Position numbers and translations under genes: made by a program. A model generated the notes under the pieces. The model was not told where the DNA came from and searched no databases. It saw only the letters and a program-made list of their open reading frames with translations. Below, in pieces: positions 1 through 8,446 of a stretch of DNA of 32,338 bases (position 1 is its first letter; each line of letters starts with the position of its first letter). This stretch comes from Bacteroidota bacterium. GTDB taxonomy: Bacteria; Bacteroidota; Ignavibacteria; Palsa-1295. Where the stretch lies: the NCBI GenBank assembly GCA_021825235.1, contig JAKAIL010000010.1, forward strand, positions 1 through 32,338. Reading direction: 5' to 3'.

Positions 1-1
1 A

Positions 2-175
2 TCTGGAACCACTGGCAGCGTCTTCCAGGATGAACGATTCGATCGAATTATTCGAAATGAGAAGGAATATCTGGAGAAATACCGGTATATCCTATACAAT
101 CCAGTGAAGGCGGGCCTCATCGAGCCGTTTGGGGAGTACCGGTTCTATCTCTATCCCCCGGAGAAGGCGGGTTGA
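2..175 (+). CDS. C-terminal part of a REP-associated tyrosine transposase-like (IS200-like, Y1_Tnp/RAYT) protein, cut by window start
   Basis: Reading from base 2: SGTTGSVFQDERFDRIIRNEKEYLEKYRYILYNPVKAGLIEPFGEYRFYLYPPEKAG*. The FD-R-I-R...YI-NPVKAGL...Y motif is typical of the C-terminus of this family. Confidence 0.75.
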   Translation, partial: SGTTGSVFQDERFDRIIRNEKEYLEKYRYILYNPVKAGLIEPFGEYRFYLYPPEKAG

Positions 176-205
176 AAACCCGCCACACAGCCGAGAACGG
201 CTGTG
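166..205. repeat. Two adjacent REP-like hairpins at the 3' end of the RAYT-like gene
   Basis: ggcgggtt(gaa)aacccgcc at 166-184 and cacagccg(agaa)cggctgtg at 186-205, both perfect 8-bp stems. The transposase stop codon (173-175) lies inside the first hairpin. Confidence 0.7.
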
Positions 206-241
206 CTACTATGCCTTATTACTGCCAGCTTCCACTCATCT

Positions 242-928
242 ATGCGACCCGTTTCCTTTCCAATTCGCCGTCATGAACTTTACGACCTGATCGACTCCGG
301 CGAAGGCGCGGACGTCGAGTTCAAGCGGCAGTTCTCGTCGCCCGAAAAAATTGCGCGGGAGATCATCGCCTTTGCCAACACGCGCGGGGGATACCTGCTC
401 TTCGGCGTGGACGACGATGGAACCGTTGTCGGTGTCCGAAGCGAGAAATCAGAACTCGAGGAGATCGAGCATGCAGCCCGCTGGATGATCGAGCCACCGG
501 TGGACATCATCACGGAGAATGTCCATGCCGGCAAAGGGTTCTACATCGTCCTCGTCCGGGTTCCGGAGAGCACCGCGAAGCCACACGTCCTTGTCGAATA
601 CGATAGTTCCGGCAAGCGGAGCAAGACGCAAGCGGGAACCGGATTTGTCCGATTCGAAGACAAGTCCGTGCAGGCCAGCCGGGAAATGATGAACGTGATG
701 CGCGGCCAAAGTCCCGAAGGCAAACCGCTGAAGCTCACCATCGGTCACAATGAAAAAGCGCTGTTCGAATACCTGGAACGAAATAACAAGATCACGGTGG
801 AGGAGTTTGCTAATCTCGTAAATATCAGCCGCCGCCGCGCCTCGAAAATCCTGGTGAACCTGGTCCGCGCCGGAACGCTGCTCATCCATGCTTTCGAAAA
901 GACCGAGTTCTTTACATTGGTGAAATAG
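242..928 (+). CDS. AlbA_2/Schlafen-type putative DNA-binding (divergent AAA-4) domain protein with C-terminal HTH
   Basis: ORF 203-928; likely start at 242 (MRPVSFPIRRHELYDLIDSGEGADVEFKRQFSS...). VEFK...I.AFANT.GGYLLFGVDDDG.VVG is the AlbA_2 signature; C-term NKITVEEFANLVNISRRRASKILVNLVRAG looks like a winged HTH. Confidence 0.75.
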   Translation: MRPVSFPIRRHELYDLIDSGEGADVEFKRQFSSPEKIAREIIAFANTRGGYLLFGVDDDGTVVGVRSEKSELEEIEHAARWMIEPPVDIITENVHAGKGFYIVLVRVPESTAKPHVLVEYDSSGKRSKTQAGTGFVRFEDKSVQASREMMNVMRGQSPEGKPLKLTIGHNEKALFEYLERNNKITVEEFANLVNISRRRASKILVNLVRAGTLLIHAFEKTEFFTLVK

Positions 929-1517
929 GCAGGGGTGCGGAGCACGCTTCAGCTTGCTCCAAAGATGCAGGGTGAAGCAAAAGCACCAGCCTACTCACTT
1001 GGGCACAAGCAGATACCACGGCACAGTCCTCTTTGTTGGTTCTCCCCGCTCGCGGGTGGATTAAAGGGGTGCAAAATCCCAACGTCGCCATCTTTTTGCA
1101 GGACGCCAGGCAGTTGCCGAACTTCCGCGCCGTTAGCCTCGGATTCGCGGTGCTTGATTTGGAGTCTGATTCTCGGCGTCTGCGGGCCGAGCGGATCGCG
1201 GTAAGCGATGATATCTATTCCACCGTCCTTGCCTTTCGGTGGTTAGGTGATGCGGAAATTGGTGCGGAACGAACTCGATTAGCGAATGTAGAACATTCCA
1301 TCTCGCAAGTCATCATGCGCATCGAGCGCTCGCAGGATTCTTCGCAGCACTTCGAGATGATCCGCGACCACTCTGAGTGCGATCATACAGCCATCGTAAA
1401 TATTGTTTGGTTCAGAATGGCAACAATCTTGGCCTGAATAGGATTGCGTATGCCCGGCCCGCTTGCCACAATTCACCCCTTCACCGCATCCATCCTCTCG
1501 AAGACGGCGTTTTCGCT

Positions 1518-1649
1518 TCACGCCACCATCGCCGGTGCCACTTCAACGATCAGCCGATGCAGCTCATCCTGCTTCAGCAGCTTCGCGGCCTCCAGGATTT
1601 CGATCCCGGCGAGCTTGCCTTCGGGGCCATGATCGGCCTTTGCGTTCAT
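1518..1649 (-). CDS. Short DUF2283-like ORF (43 aa), overlapping the upstream ORF stop by ATGA
   Basis: MNAKADHGPEGKLAGIEILEAAKLLKQDELHRLIVEVAPAMVA*. The 'G-L-GIEIL-A' core resembles the DUF2283 C-terminus. ATG at 1649-1647 overlaps the TGA of the 1646-2185 ORF. Confidence 0.4.
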   Translation of the reverse strand: MNAKADHGPEGKLAGIEILEAAKLLKQDELHRLIVEVAPAMVA

Positions 1650-2185
1650 GCCGTTTTCGAAGCTCGTGCTCGAATCGAAGGCTTTCGCCGTTCACTCGGT
1701 ATGGGCTTGCTTCTGCCGTTCGAGGCTCTGGGCGCTCGATCGGTTCGCTCTGGCCGGTGATATTCGATTGTTTTATGGTATAAATCCATAATCGGAAAAG
1801 TCATGTCGAAATCGCCCCAGAGGAGGTTGCCATACTCGATATGAAACGCCTTAAAATTCCGGATATCAAGATATTTCTTAACATCCGGATGGGGACAGTC
1901 GCGCAAAAAGTCGCCGAAGTTCTCGCGGTGTTTCGCTGCTTCGGGAATCTCGGGCTTCCGCGAAAAATCGTATTCGATTATTCCGTCGTGTGAATCGGAA
2001 ATCGGGAAGATCAGGTCGTAGTCGCCCCACATTAAATTTCCATCGACTAACCGGAAATTCTTGAATTCGTCTAACGCCCAATATTTGGTAATCCATGGGC
2101 GTGGCACATCGCCGAGATGGTCGTGAAAGTCAAGATCGCGAACGGTGCCATCGCTGAAGGACGTCGATGAAGCGAAATATCTCAC
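1646..2185 (-). CDS. DUF2442-like protein containing two tandem copies of the domain core
   Basis: Internal repeat: KYWALDEFKNFRLVDGNLMWGDYDLIFPISDSHDGIIEYD / KYLDIRNFKAFHIEYGNLLWGDFDMTFPIMDLYHKTIEYH. The F..v...G.l.WgdyDl.fpi..LY pattern is DUF2442-like. Confidence 0.6.
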   Translation of the reverse strand: MRYFASSTSFSDGTVRDLDFHDHLGDVPRPWITKYWALDEFKNFRLVDGNLMWGDYDLIFPISDSHDGIIEYDFSRKPEIPEAAKHRENFGDFLRDCPHPDVKKYLDIRNFKAFHIEYGNLLWGDFDMTFPIMDLYHKTIEYHRPERTDRAPRASNGRSKPIPSERRKPSIRARASKTA

Positions 2186-2229
2186 GTTCGTTTCAATTCG
2201 TTTCTTTATCCAGCCGCTACGAGCATTCC

Positions 2230-3213
2230 TTAGCGTGCAATGGCTTCCGGCGCCTCGGCTGTGGTAGCTGGAACGTTAGCTCGTGTAGTGGCACGGGTGT
2301 TTGCCGGTCCGCTGGTAGCCGGCGCAGCCATAAGCTGTCCTACGGTGATCGAGTTGCGAATCTCGTCCAACAAGGACTGCACCGTGGATGGCGAATGCGA
2401 AAGCATGATCGTGTTCGAGTGATCGGTTCCCGCAACTTTAGCGAGCGTGTCAAAATACTGGGTGAGTACCACCAGCGCCATGGCATCCTGCGGATTAACG
2501 CCCGTCGCCGCCGCCAAGTCTTCCACGGACTTCTTCAGACCCTCGATGATGGCGGACCGCTCACCGGCAATGCCCTGGCCCTGCAGCACTTTGGATTGCA
2601 TTTCGGCCGTAGCGGCGGCGACCATCTTGATCCGGTCCGCCTCGCCTTGCGCCGTAGCAGCTTGCTGGCTCCGTTGCGCTGCCTGGACCGCATTCATGGC
2701 TGCGCGCACATCGTCGCTGGGGGAAACATCCGTGATCAGCGTTTTCACAATCTCGTATCCATAATTCTCCATCTGCTCATTGAGCGCATGGGTGATGCTC
2801 GCCCCGATCGTGGACTGCTGCGAGTACACATCATCCAGCGTTAATGTTGGCAGGTGCGCCAAGATCACGTTGTAGGCCAGTGACTCGATCTGCGCTATCG
2901 GATCGGTGATGTTATAGTACGACTCGCGGACGTGATCGGGCAGGACGCGGAACTGAATGGAAAGCGGCATGGTGACAAACGTTCCATCCTTGGTCTTGGC
3001 CTCGACCTTAGTGTCATGTTGTGCAATCCGCAGGCTTACGCGCCGTGCGATGTGGTCCACAAAAGGCAGCTTTGTGTTGAAGCCAGCCTGTGCCACGCGG
3101 CTGAATCGTCCGAAACGTTCCACAATCGCCGCCGTGGATTGTTGGACCGTGAAAACCGACGCAAAGATAAGCAGTATTGCAATGAAAACAACAATGAGTA
3201 GAAATGCTACCAT
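2230..3213 (-). CDS. SPFH/band 7 domain protein (stomatin/HflC/QmcA-like)
   Basis: N-terminal TM followed by VQQSTAAIVERFGRFSRVAQAGFNTKLPFVDHIARRVSLRIAQHD and the AQRSQQAATAQGEADRIKMVAAATAEMQSKVLQGQGIAGER band-7 helix. Confidence 0.9.
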   Translation of the reverse strand: MVAFLLIVVFIAILLIFASVFTVQQSTAAIVERFGRFSRVAQAGFNTKLPFVDHIARRVSLRIAQHDTKVEAKTKDGTFVTMPLSIQFRVLPDHVRESYYNITDPIAQIESLAYNVILAHLPTLTLDDVYSQQSTIGASITHALNEQMENYGYEIVKTLITDVSPSDDVRAAMNAVQAAQRSQQAATAQGEADRIKMVAAATAEMQSKVLQGQGIAGERSAIIEGLKKSVEDLAAATGVNPQDAMALVVLTQYFDTLAKVAGTDHSNTIMLSHSPSTVQSLLDEIRNSITVGQLMAAPATSGPANTRATTRANVPATTAEAPEAIAR

Positions 3214-3278
3214 AACTTGAAAAGGGGATTAGTTCGAAACAACGAACAACACGCCCGTGGTGTGCAAGTTCCGCTTTA

Positions 3279-3419
3279 GGACCCACTGCCGCGTTCGGGG
3301 TTCCCTATCTTTCCTTTGCGGAAATATACGGCCAGGCGCTCGTCCGGATCCCGCTCAATGGTTACAGCCAATACGACCAACTTGGCGAAGCCAGTGCGGG
3401 CCTGCGGCTTTCCTTCTGA
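3279..3419 (+). pseudogene. Orphan C-terminal fragment resembling an outer-membrane beta-barrel protein
   Basis: Open frame GPTAAFGVPYLSFAEIYGQALVRIPLNGYSQYDQLGEASAGLRLSF* ending in an aromatic-terminated beta-strand (GLRLSF), with no usable start or upstream coding. Confidence 0.35.
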
Positions 3420-3859
3420 GAACTTTTTGACAGACGGAACTCCGGTTTACCGAACTGCCCCCTGATCTAAAAGTAAATTGTTGTTGAAACAAATTCGGGC
3501 ACACACTGGGAGAAAAAATTCCCAGAGTGGATAAAAAGACATATTTGACGGGTTGAAGCTCTGTAAGTGATTGCATTCCAAAAGGTTACAGGGAGTGAAA
3601 GTTATCCACACGAGAATGTGGAAGAAAGCTATGAGATCCATAGAAAAGCATGAAAAAACCCGCAACTATTTTCATGTGGAATACCTATGACGCAATGGGA
3701 AATAGGGGGCGTTTTGGTTTTCTTAAATTCCGGTCTCCTAAGTAAAAATTGAGTATTAAAAATATCCTCAGCCGTGTAACTTTGGGAGGTTTGATGGGTT
3801 CTTAGGAAAGAGGGGGGAGATCATTTTCCCGAATCGGAACAACATTAACTCTCGAAGCC

Positions 3860-4201
3860 ATGAAAAAAGGAAAAAGCATACGTCTCATGGCAATAGTAGC
3901 TTTTACCATGGGACTCGGAGCCGGTGGCTGCGATAGCACCGGTCCCGGACATTCGGCACAATTCGGCACAGCGGCCAAAACGGTAACGCTGGGAGGAACC
4001 GTAGTCTTTCGGGACAATGGTTCGGGATTTTACGGCATTTTGGCCGATAATGGCGGCCAATACGAGCCGCTAAACCTCGATGCCCGCTTCCGTTCGGACG
4101 GTGAGCATATCTCCTTTACCGGTTCGCTGGATACAACCAAGCTTGGCGAGCACCATTGGGGGAACCCCATTGAGCTTGCCAGCGTGACGGAAGTGCGGTA
4201 A
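3860..4201 (+). CDS. Small putative lipoprotein of unknown function
   Basis: MKKGKSIRLMAIVAFTMGLGAGGC...: signal peptide with a lipobox-like LGAGGC. Confidence 0.6.
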   Translation: MKKGKSIRLMAIVAFTMGLGAGGCDSTGPGHSAQFGTAAKTVTLGGTVVFRDNGSGFYGILADNGGQYEPLNLDARFRSDGEHISFTGSLDTTKLGEHHWGNPIELASVTEVR

Positions 4202-4873
4202 TTAGCACACGTTGCACTCGCGCGCAATTCCGTCCAGCATTTTGAAAAATGCGAGGGCCACTGTTTGCGCGGCATGAATGGCCCGGTCTTCATCTTCGCG
4301 GGAGCGAATGAGATTGGCCATGAGGTCTCGCTCGGCTTTGCGGTGAATTTGGTCCGCTACTTCGTGGACCCGGAAAAAAGCCAGGCCATAATCGCTGGTT
4401 ACGCCATAATGCTTAGTCAAACCCTCGATTTTCGTGTGCGAAATCTCTGGTATTTGCGATTCGTACCCATACAGGGCCGCAACTCCTTCGAGCGTATCGC
4501 TTTGCCGTGTGATGGAACGGAGTGTCTCGATCAAAGCTCGGGTTTCCGGGTAGAGCTCCGTTTTCTCGGCCCCATTGGTATCGGCGCCAATAGTATCGGC
4601 AAATTGCAGCCAGAGTTCTGGATGGTTTGGTGTTGAATGCTCTTCCTCCATGAGATTGAGCAATAGTTGGCGGCGGTGATCGAGGTCCTCCGTGTTGGAA
4701 TGAACTGCGCTGATAAAAGTCGGAAAAAGCTTCTCGAACTGATAATATTGCCCAGCATAGTCCCGAAGCGTTTCGTGGCTGAGTGAGCCTTCGCTCCAAG
4801 CCTTATAAAACGGATGCTTAAGGAGAGCATATTCTGAGATAGCGGCGTCCAGACGGTCAAAAAAGGTATGCAT
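4202..4873 (-). CDS. CADD-family (TenA/PqqC-like heme-oxygenase-fold) diiron protein; putative 4-aminobenzoate synthase / folate metabolism
   Basis: Close match in layout to Chlamydia CADD: HPFYKAWSEGSL (tyrosine equivalent to CADD Tyr27), NLMEEEHSTPNHPELWLQF, GVAALYGYESQIPEISHTKIEGLTKHYG, FFRVHEVADQIH (H-x3-D-x2-H metal ligands). Confidence 0.85.
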   Translation of the reverse strand: MHTFFDRLDAAISEYALLKHPFYKAWSEGSLSHETLRDYAGQYYQFEKLFPTFISAVHSNTEDLDHRRQLLLNLMEEEHSTPNHPELWLQFADTIGADTNGAEKTELYPETRALIETLRSITRQSDTLEGVAALYGYESQIPEISHTKIEGLTKHYGVTSDYGLAFFRVHEVADQIHRKAERDLMANLIRSREDEDRAIHAAQTVALAFFKMLDGIARECNVC

Positions 4874-4900
4874 AAACGAAAAAGGTTAATTACCGACGTG

Positions 4901-4932
4901 CAAATATACAAAAAAAAATGGATTTCCACAAA
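4901..4932 (-). promoter_or_regulatory. Bacteroidota-type promoter upstream of the CADD-like gene
   Basis: Minus strand reads TTTG (4932-4929), 20-nt spacer, TATATTTG (4908-4901), matching TTTG-N19-21-TAnnTTTG; 27 nt before the start codon at 4873. Confidence 0.6.
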
Positions 4933-4998
4933 AATTCGCCGCGATTGGACGCTTTTCGTATGCCACCGAAGGCATTAAAGCGCTGTTCAGAATATGGT

Positions 4999-5360
4999 AT
5001 GGACGAAATTAAATGGAAATCTACCCTCACCAAAAAGGACATTTCAGCAGCGAAAGAATACCTGACATTAGTGTTTACCCCCAGGATGTGGTTGCCGCAG
5101 TGGCGAAGTTGACAAAGCGGAGGCATCACATCGAAAAGTTCAAGGCGAAGGATATTCTTCGCGCTGCGGAATCACAATTGCTACCGGAAACCAATGAGGA
5201 TGTTCGAGCGGAATTCCTAAAATTTATGGAACAAGAGCCCATTGTGCTCGTTCGTAAGGCGCACCGGCTGTTTATCGCCGACGGATACCATCGTACGTGC
5301 GCAGCTTATTACCTCGATAAGGATAGTGAAGTCTGTTGCGTGTTGGTTGGAATTGAATAG
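4999..5360 (+). pseudogene. ParB/sulfiredoxin-like small protein, interrupted by an apparent 1-nt frameshift near 5078-5082
   Basis: Frame A (from 4999): MDEIKWKSTLTKKDISAAKEYLTLVFTP; frame B: QDVVAAVAKLTKRRHHIEKFKAKDILRAAESQLLPET...LFIADGYHRTCAAYYLDKDSEVCCVLVGIE*. Adding one C to the CCCCC run fuses the two into one protein. Confidence 0.6.
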
Positions 5361-5451
5361 AGAGCGAAATCAGCTAAAGTTAAGCTGTAAGCGGAAATAG
5401 TAGTAAAATTGGCGAATTTTCGTCGCCTTTCGTTGTTACCGAGGTCACTGA

Positions 5452-6495
5452 ATGATAGACATTTCCTTGGCGGCACCGCCCAAAGTTTCTCGCACTGAGC
5501 CCAAATCCATTCGTGTGGTTGAGTATAGCGCTGGAGATGCGGCGCTGTGGGACAACTTCGTTCGCCGTTCTATGAATGGAACGGTGTTTCATAGCCAGCA
5601 ATTCCTGCGGTATCATCCCGCTAACCGATTTACATTCCGACACCTCCTGTTTTTCGAAGAAGAAAAACTGGTTGCCGTTTTGCCCGGCGCGATTAAGGAT
5701 CATAATTTTGAATCGCCGCTTGGTGCCAGTTATGGGTCATTTGTAACGGGAGATATTAGTGCTCAGGACGCCCTCGATGTGGTGCAGGCCTTCGAAGATT
5801 ACATCCGGGCAATAGGTGTTGAACAAGTATTTCTTACCTCGGCACCGGTAATCTATCAGCCGGTCCTTACGCAAAATTTGGATTTTGCGCTGCTGTATCG
5901 CGGCTATGCCTATCAGCGGCACTATATTTCGCACGCGATTGACCTCGACCGCCCTGGTCAGCCGTTCGACCGCTTTCAGTCGGTGGCCAGAAAACATGTT
6001 CGGCATGTAATGCGTAACTATCCCGAGACCTGGATAGAAGAATCGCAGCCCACGACGATTCGAGGAATGCTCGAAGAATTCTATCCAATCCTCCTGGAAA
6101 ACAAAGCAAAATACAACGCAAAACCGACCCACACGCTCGAGGAGTTACTCGTGTTGGAGGAATTGCTTCCGAATTTCATGAAGCTCTTTCTTGTCCGTAA
6201 TGGGAAAGAACCAGTCGCCGGTTCACTTCTTTTCCTGGCAAACGACCGCGTTGCGCTCATTTTTTACCACATGCTGCGCTATTCGTTCGACCATCTGAAA
6301 CCGATTTATCTTTTAATGGACCGCGTAACGCAATGGTCGAAGCTCCACTGGTATCGTTTCGTGGACATTGGCGTCTCGCAGGATACGAGCGATGAAAACC
6401 CCATGACGCCTGCGCTCAGCCTTATTCATTTCAAGGAAAAGTTCGATTCGCGCGGAGTGCTTCGCTCCACACTTCACAAAGATTATCGTTCGTAG
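5452..6495 (+). CDS. FemAB/GNAT-like (acetyltransferase-type) protein
   Basis: 347 aa; W..FV..S.NGT.FHS..FL.YHP...F..., ...PVAGSLLFLANDRVALIFYHMLRYS..., HWYRFVDIGVS pattern of FemAB/BioF2-like GNATs. Confidence 0.7.
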   Translation: MIDISLAAPPKVSRTEPKSIRVVEYSAGDAALWDNFVRRSMNGTVFHSQQFLRYHPANRFTFRHLLFFEEEKLVAVLPGAIKDHNFESPLGASYGSFVTGDISAQDALDVVQAFEDYIRAIGVEQVFLTSAPVIYQPVLTQNLDFALLYRGYAYQRHYISHAIDLDRPGQPFDRFQSVARKHVRHVMRNYPETWIEESQPTTIRGMLEEFYPILLENKAKYNAKPTHTLEELLVLEELLPNFMKLFLVRNGKEPVAGSLLFLANDRVALIFYHMLRYSFDHLKPIYLLMDRVTQWSKLHWYRFVDIGVSQDTSDENPMTPALSLIHFKEKFDSRGVLRSTLHKDYRS

Positions 6496-6496
6496 T

Positions 6497-7561
6497 GTGG
6501 GGAATCGTTCGTTGCTCCTGCTTTCCATGGCCGATCCTGCCACCGATCGCCGTGCCCAAAACTTCAAACGGTTTTTCGAACAATCGGGATGGAGCGTAGA
6601 AATAATCTCAATTTCGCTGAGGACAACCCGAGGCCCAAAGCGATTTCTGGAATATGACCAGGCCCTTGCGCGGGCTGTTCGAAATCGGTTTGCAGATGTT
6701 GTCATGGCCTGCGATCTTTTTTCGCTTACTCAGGCCCGGAGGATGAAGAACCTCAGCAACGCAAAAGTCCTTCTCTATGATGCTCGGGAAGTTTATACAG
6801 AACTTCCTCATGTCGCTGATCATCCGATTAAAAAATGGATTTGGCGAAGGCTCGAACGGCGAGGATTGATGGAGACTGATTTCGTCATCGTTACGGGTCC
6901 ACGGGATGTGCAGGCTATCTGCAATGTCCATGATTTTTTACCACGGCCAGTAATGGTTCGGAATCTTCCCTGGCATGAAGATAATCTCGAACGAGATCGA
7001 TCGTTGCTGACTCGCTTTGGAATTCCACCAGATGTGACTGTAGCGGTATATGTTGGTGGCCTGCAAGAGGGCCGGGGACTTCCGAAATTGGTTCAGGTTT
7101 TTCAGGCATTGCCGGAGAAGCATCTGCTGCTTATTGGCGATGGGAAATTAAGACAGGGGCTTGAATTGATGGCAACGCCGAATGTTCATTTTGCCGGAGC
7201 AGTCCCCGCTGAGGAAGCAATGCGGCTGGTGGCTTCCTGTGACGCCGGAATATCGCTTATCGAGTCCATCTCACCCAGCTATGCATTGGGCCTACCGAGT
7301 AAGGTATTCGAATATATGATGAGCGGCATCCCGGTTGTTTCGAGCCGTCTCCTTCAAGTACTCGACTTATTTGAACGGGAGCAATGGATATTCTTTGTAG
7401 ATGTAAACGATCCGACTTCGATTCGAAGGGGGATAGAAAGCGCATTCGCTACTGGACATTCTCCCATTCGTGATAGGGAGCGTTCCCTTGCGCTTGCTGA
7501 ATATCATTTTGCGCATGATGCAGAAAAGCTACTAACGCTCCTCCGAACCATCCCTCTATAG
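6497..7561 (+). CDS. Glycosyltransferase (GT-B, family 4-like), GTG start
   Basis: VAVYVGGLQEGRGLPKLVQVFQALPEKHLLLIGDGKLRQGLELMATPNVHFAGAVPAEEAMRLVASCDAGISLIESISPSYALGLPSKVFEYMMSGIPVVSS. Confidence 0.85.
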   Translation: MGNRSLLLLSMADPATDRRAQNFKRFFEQSGWSVEIISISLRTTRGPKRFLEYDQALARAVRNRFADVVMACDLFSLTQARRMKNLSNAKVLLYDAREVYTELPHVADHPIKKWIWRRLERRGLMETDFVIVTGPRDVQAICNVHDFLPRPVMVRNLPWHEDNLERDRSLLTRFGIPPDVTVAVYVGGLQEGRGLPKLVQVFQALPEKHLLLIGDGKLRQGLELMATPNVHFAGAVPAEEAMRLVASCDAGISLIESISPSYALGLPSKVFEYMMSGIPVVSSRLLQVLDLFEREQWIFFVDVNDPTSIRRGIESAFATGHSPIRDRERSLALAEYHFAHDAEKLLTLLRTIPL

Positions 7562-7562
7562 C

Positions 7563-8432
7563 GTGGTCTATTTCTATCTCATCCTTCAGCAGCTTATTGG
7601 CAGCACCACGCATTTGGTTGCGCAGGATGTTACGCAGAGCGTCGATCCTGGGTTACTCTTACTACTCCGGTCACTGGGAGCGGCGTCAGCATTTTTCGTG
7701 CTGTTGCTTTTTACGGAGCGGCGATGGAACGTCTTCAGCCGCATCGCCCGTAAAGATATTGGGCGATTGGTTCTGTTGGGCCTGCTCAATGTTCCGCTCA
7801 ACCAATTGCTGTATCTTTATGGCATAAAATATACCACTCCGGAAAATAGTGCGCTGCTATATTCACTTACTCCGGCCTTGGTATTTCTCTTTACAGCTAT
7901 ACGGCATAGTGAGAGGCCCTCTGGCAAGAAGGCGCTTGGGATTGGCCTGGCGCTGATCGGGGCAGTGGTTGTTATGTTCGATCAGGGTGCCCAGTTTGCG
8001 TCCAAACATACCGAAGGTAATATACTGATCTTTATCGCGGTCATTGCATGGTCTCTTTTCACGATGTTGGGCCGTTCAGTCGTATTGAAATATGGTGCGT
8101 TTTATGTAACGGCAGTCAACATGATTTTTGGTGCCTTATTATATCTGCCCTTTGGATTGCTTACCGGTCATTTTTCAGATGTTTCGGGATTTTCTGGAAT
8201 TTCTTGGACGGAAGTGGCTTATCTCATACTATTTGCTTCGGTACTAAACTACTTGTTATGGTATGCTGCTTTAGCTCGGCTCGAAGCTACACGCGTAGCT
8301 GTATTTCAGAATCTGCAGCCAATCATAACTACAGCGATGGCGCTTTATTTTGGGCGTGCCGTGTTAACATTACAATTTGTCGGCGGTGGATCACTCGCGC
8401 TTATCGGAGTGCTAGTAGTCGAACTCGCTTAA
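7563..8432 (+). CDS. EamA/DMT-superfamily transporter, GTG start
   Basis: Ten-TM pattern; two EamA repeats (NQLLYLYGIKYTTPENSALLYSLTPALVFLFTA; ...LEATRVAVFQNLQPIITTAMALYFG). Confidence 0.85.
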   Translation: MVYFYLILQQLIGSTTHLVAQDVTQSVDPGLLLLLRSLGAASAFFVLLLFTERRWNVFSRIARKDIGRLVLLGLLNVPLNQLLYLYGIKYTTPENSALLYSLTPALVFLFTAIRHSERPSGKKALGIGLALIGAVVVMFDQGAQFASKHTEGNILIFIAVIAWSLFTMLGRSVVLKYGAFYVTAVNMIFGALLYLPFGLLTGHFSDVSGFSGISWTEVAYLILFASVLNYLLWYAALARLEATRVAVFQNLQPIITTAMALYFGRAVLTLQFVGGGSLALIGVLVVELA

Positions 8433-8446
8433 TCTTGGTAATATTC

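Noticed and set aside
935-1500. Overlapping ORFs on both strands (935-1204, 1033-1437, 1279-1521)
   Set aside because: No recognisable protein family, no convincing start or RBS, and low-complexity or arginine/serine-rich shadow-like translations; looks like decayed or intergenic sequence.
3777-3784. TAACTTTG as a Bacteroidota -7 box for the 3860 lipoprotein gene
   Set aside because: The nearest TTG-like -33 element is spaced about 25 nt away, outside the usual 19-21 nt; not strong enough to list.
5078-5082. Programmed -1 ribosomal frameshift at CCCCC
   Set aside because: No canonical X XXY YYZ heptamer in the correct phase and no evident downstream pseudoknot; an indel is simpler.
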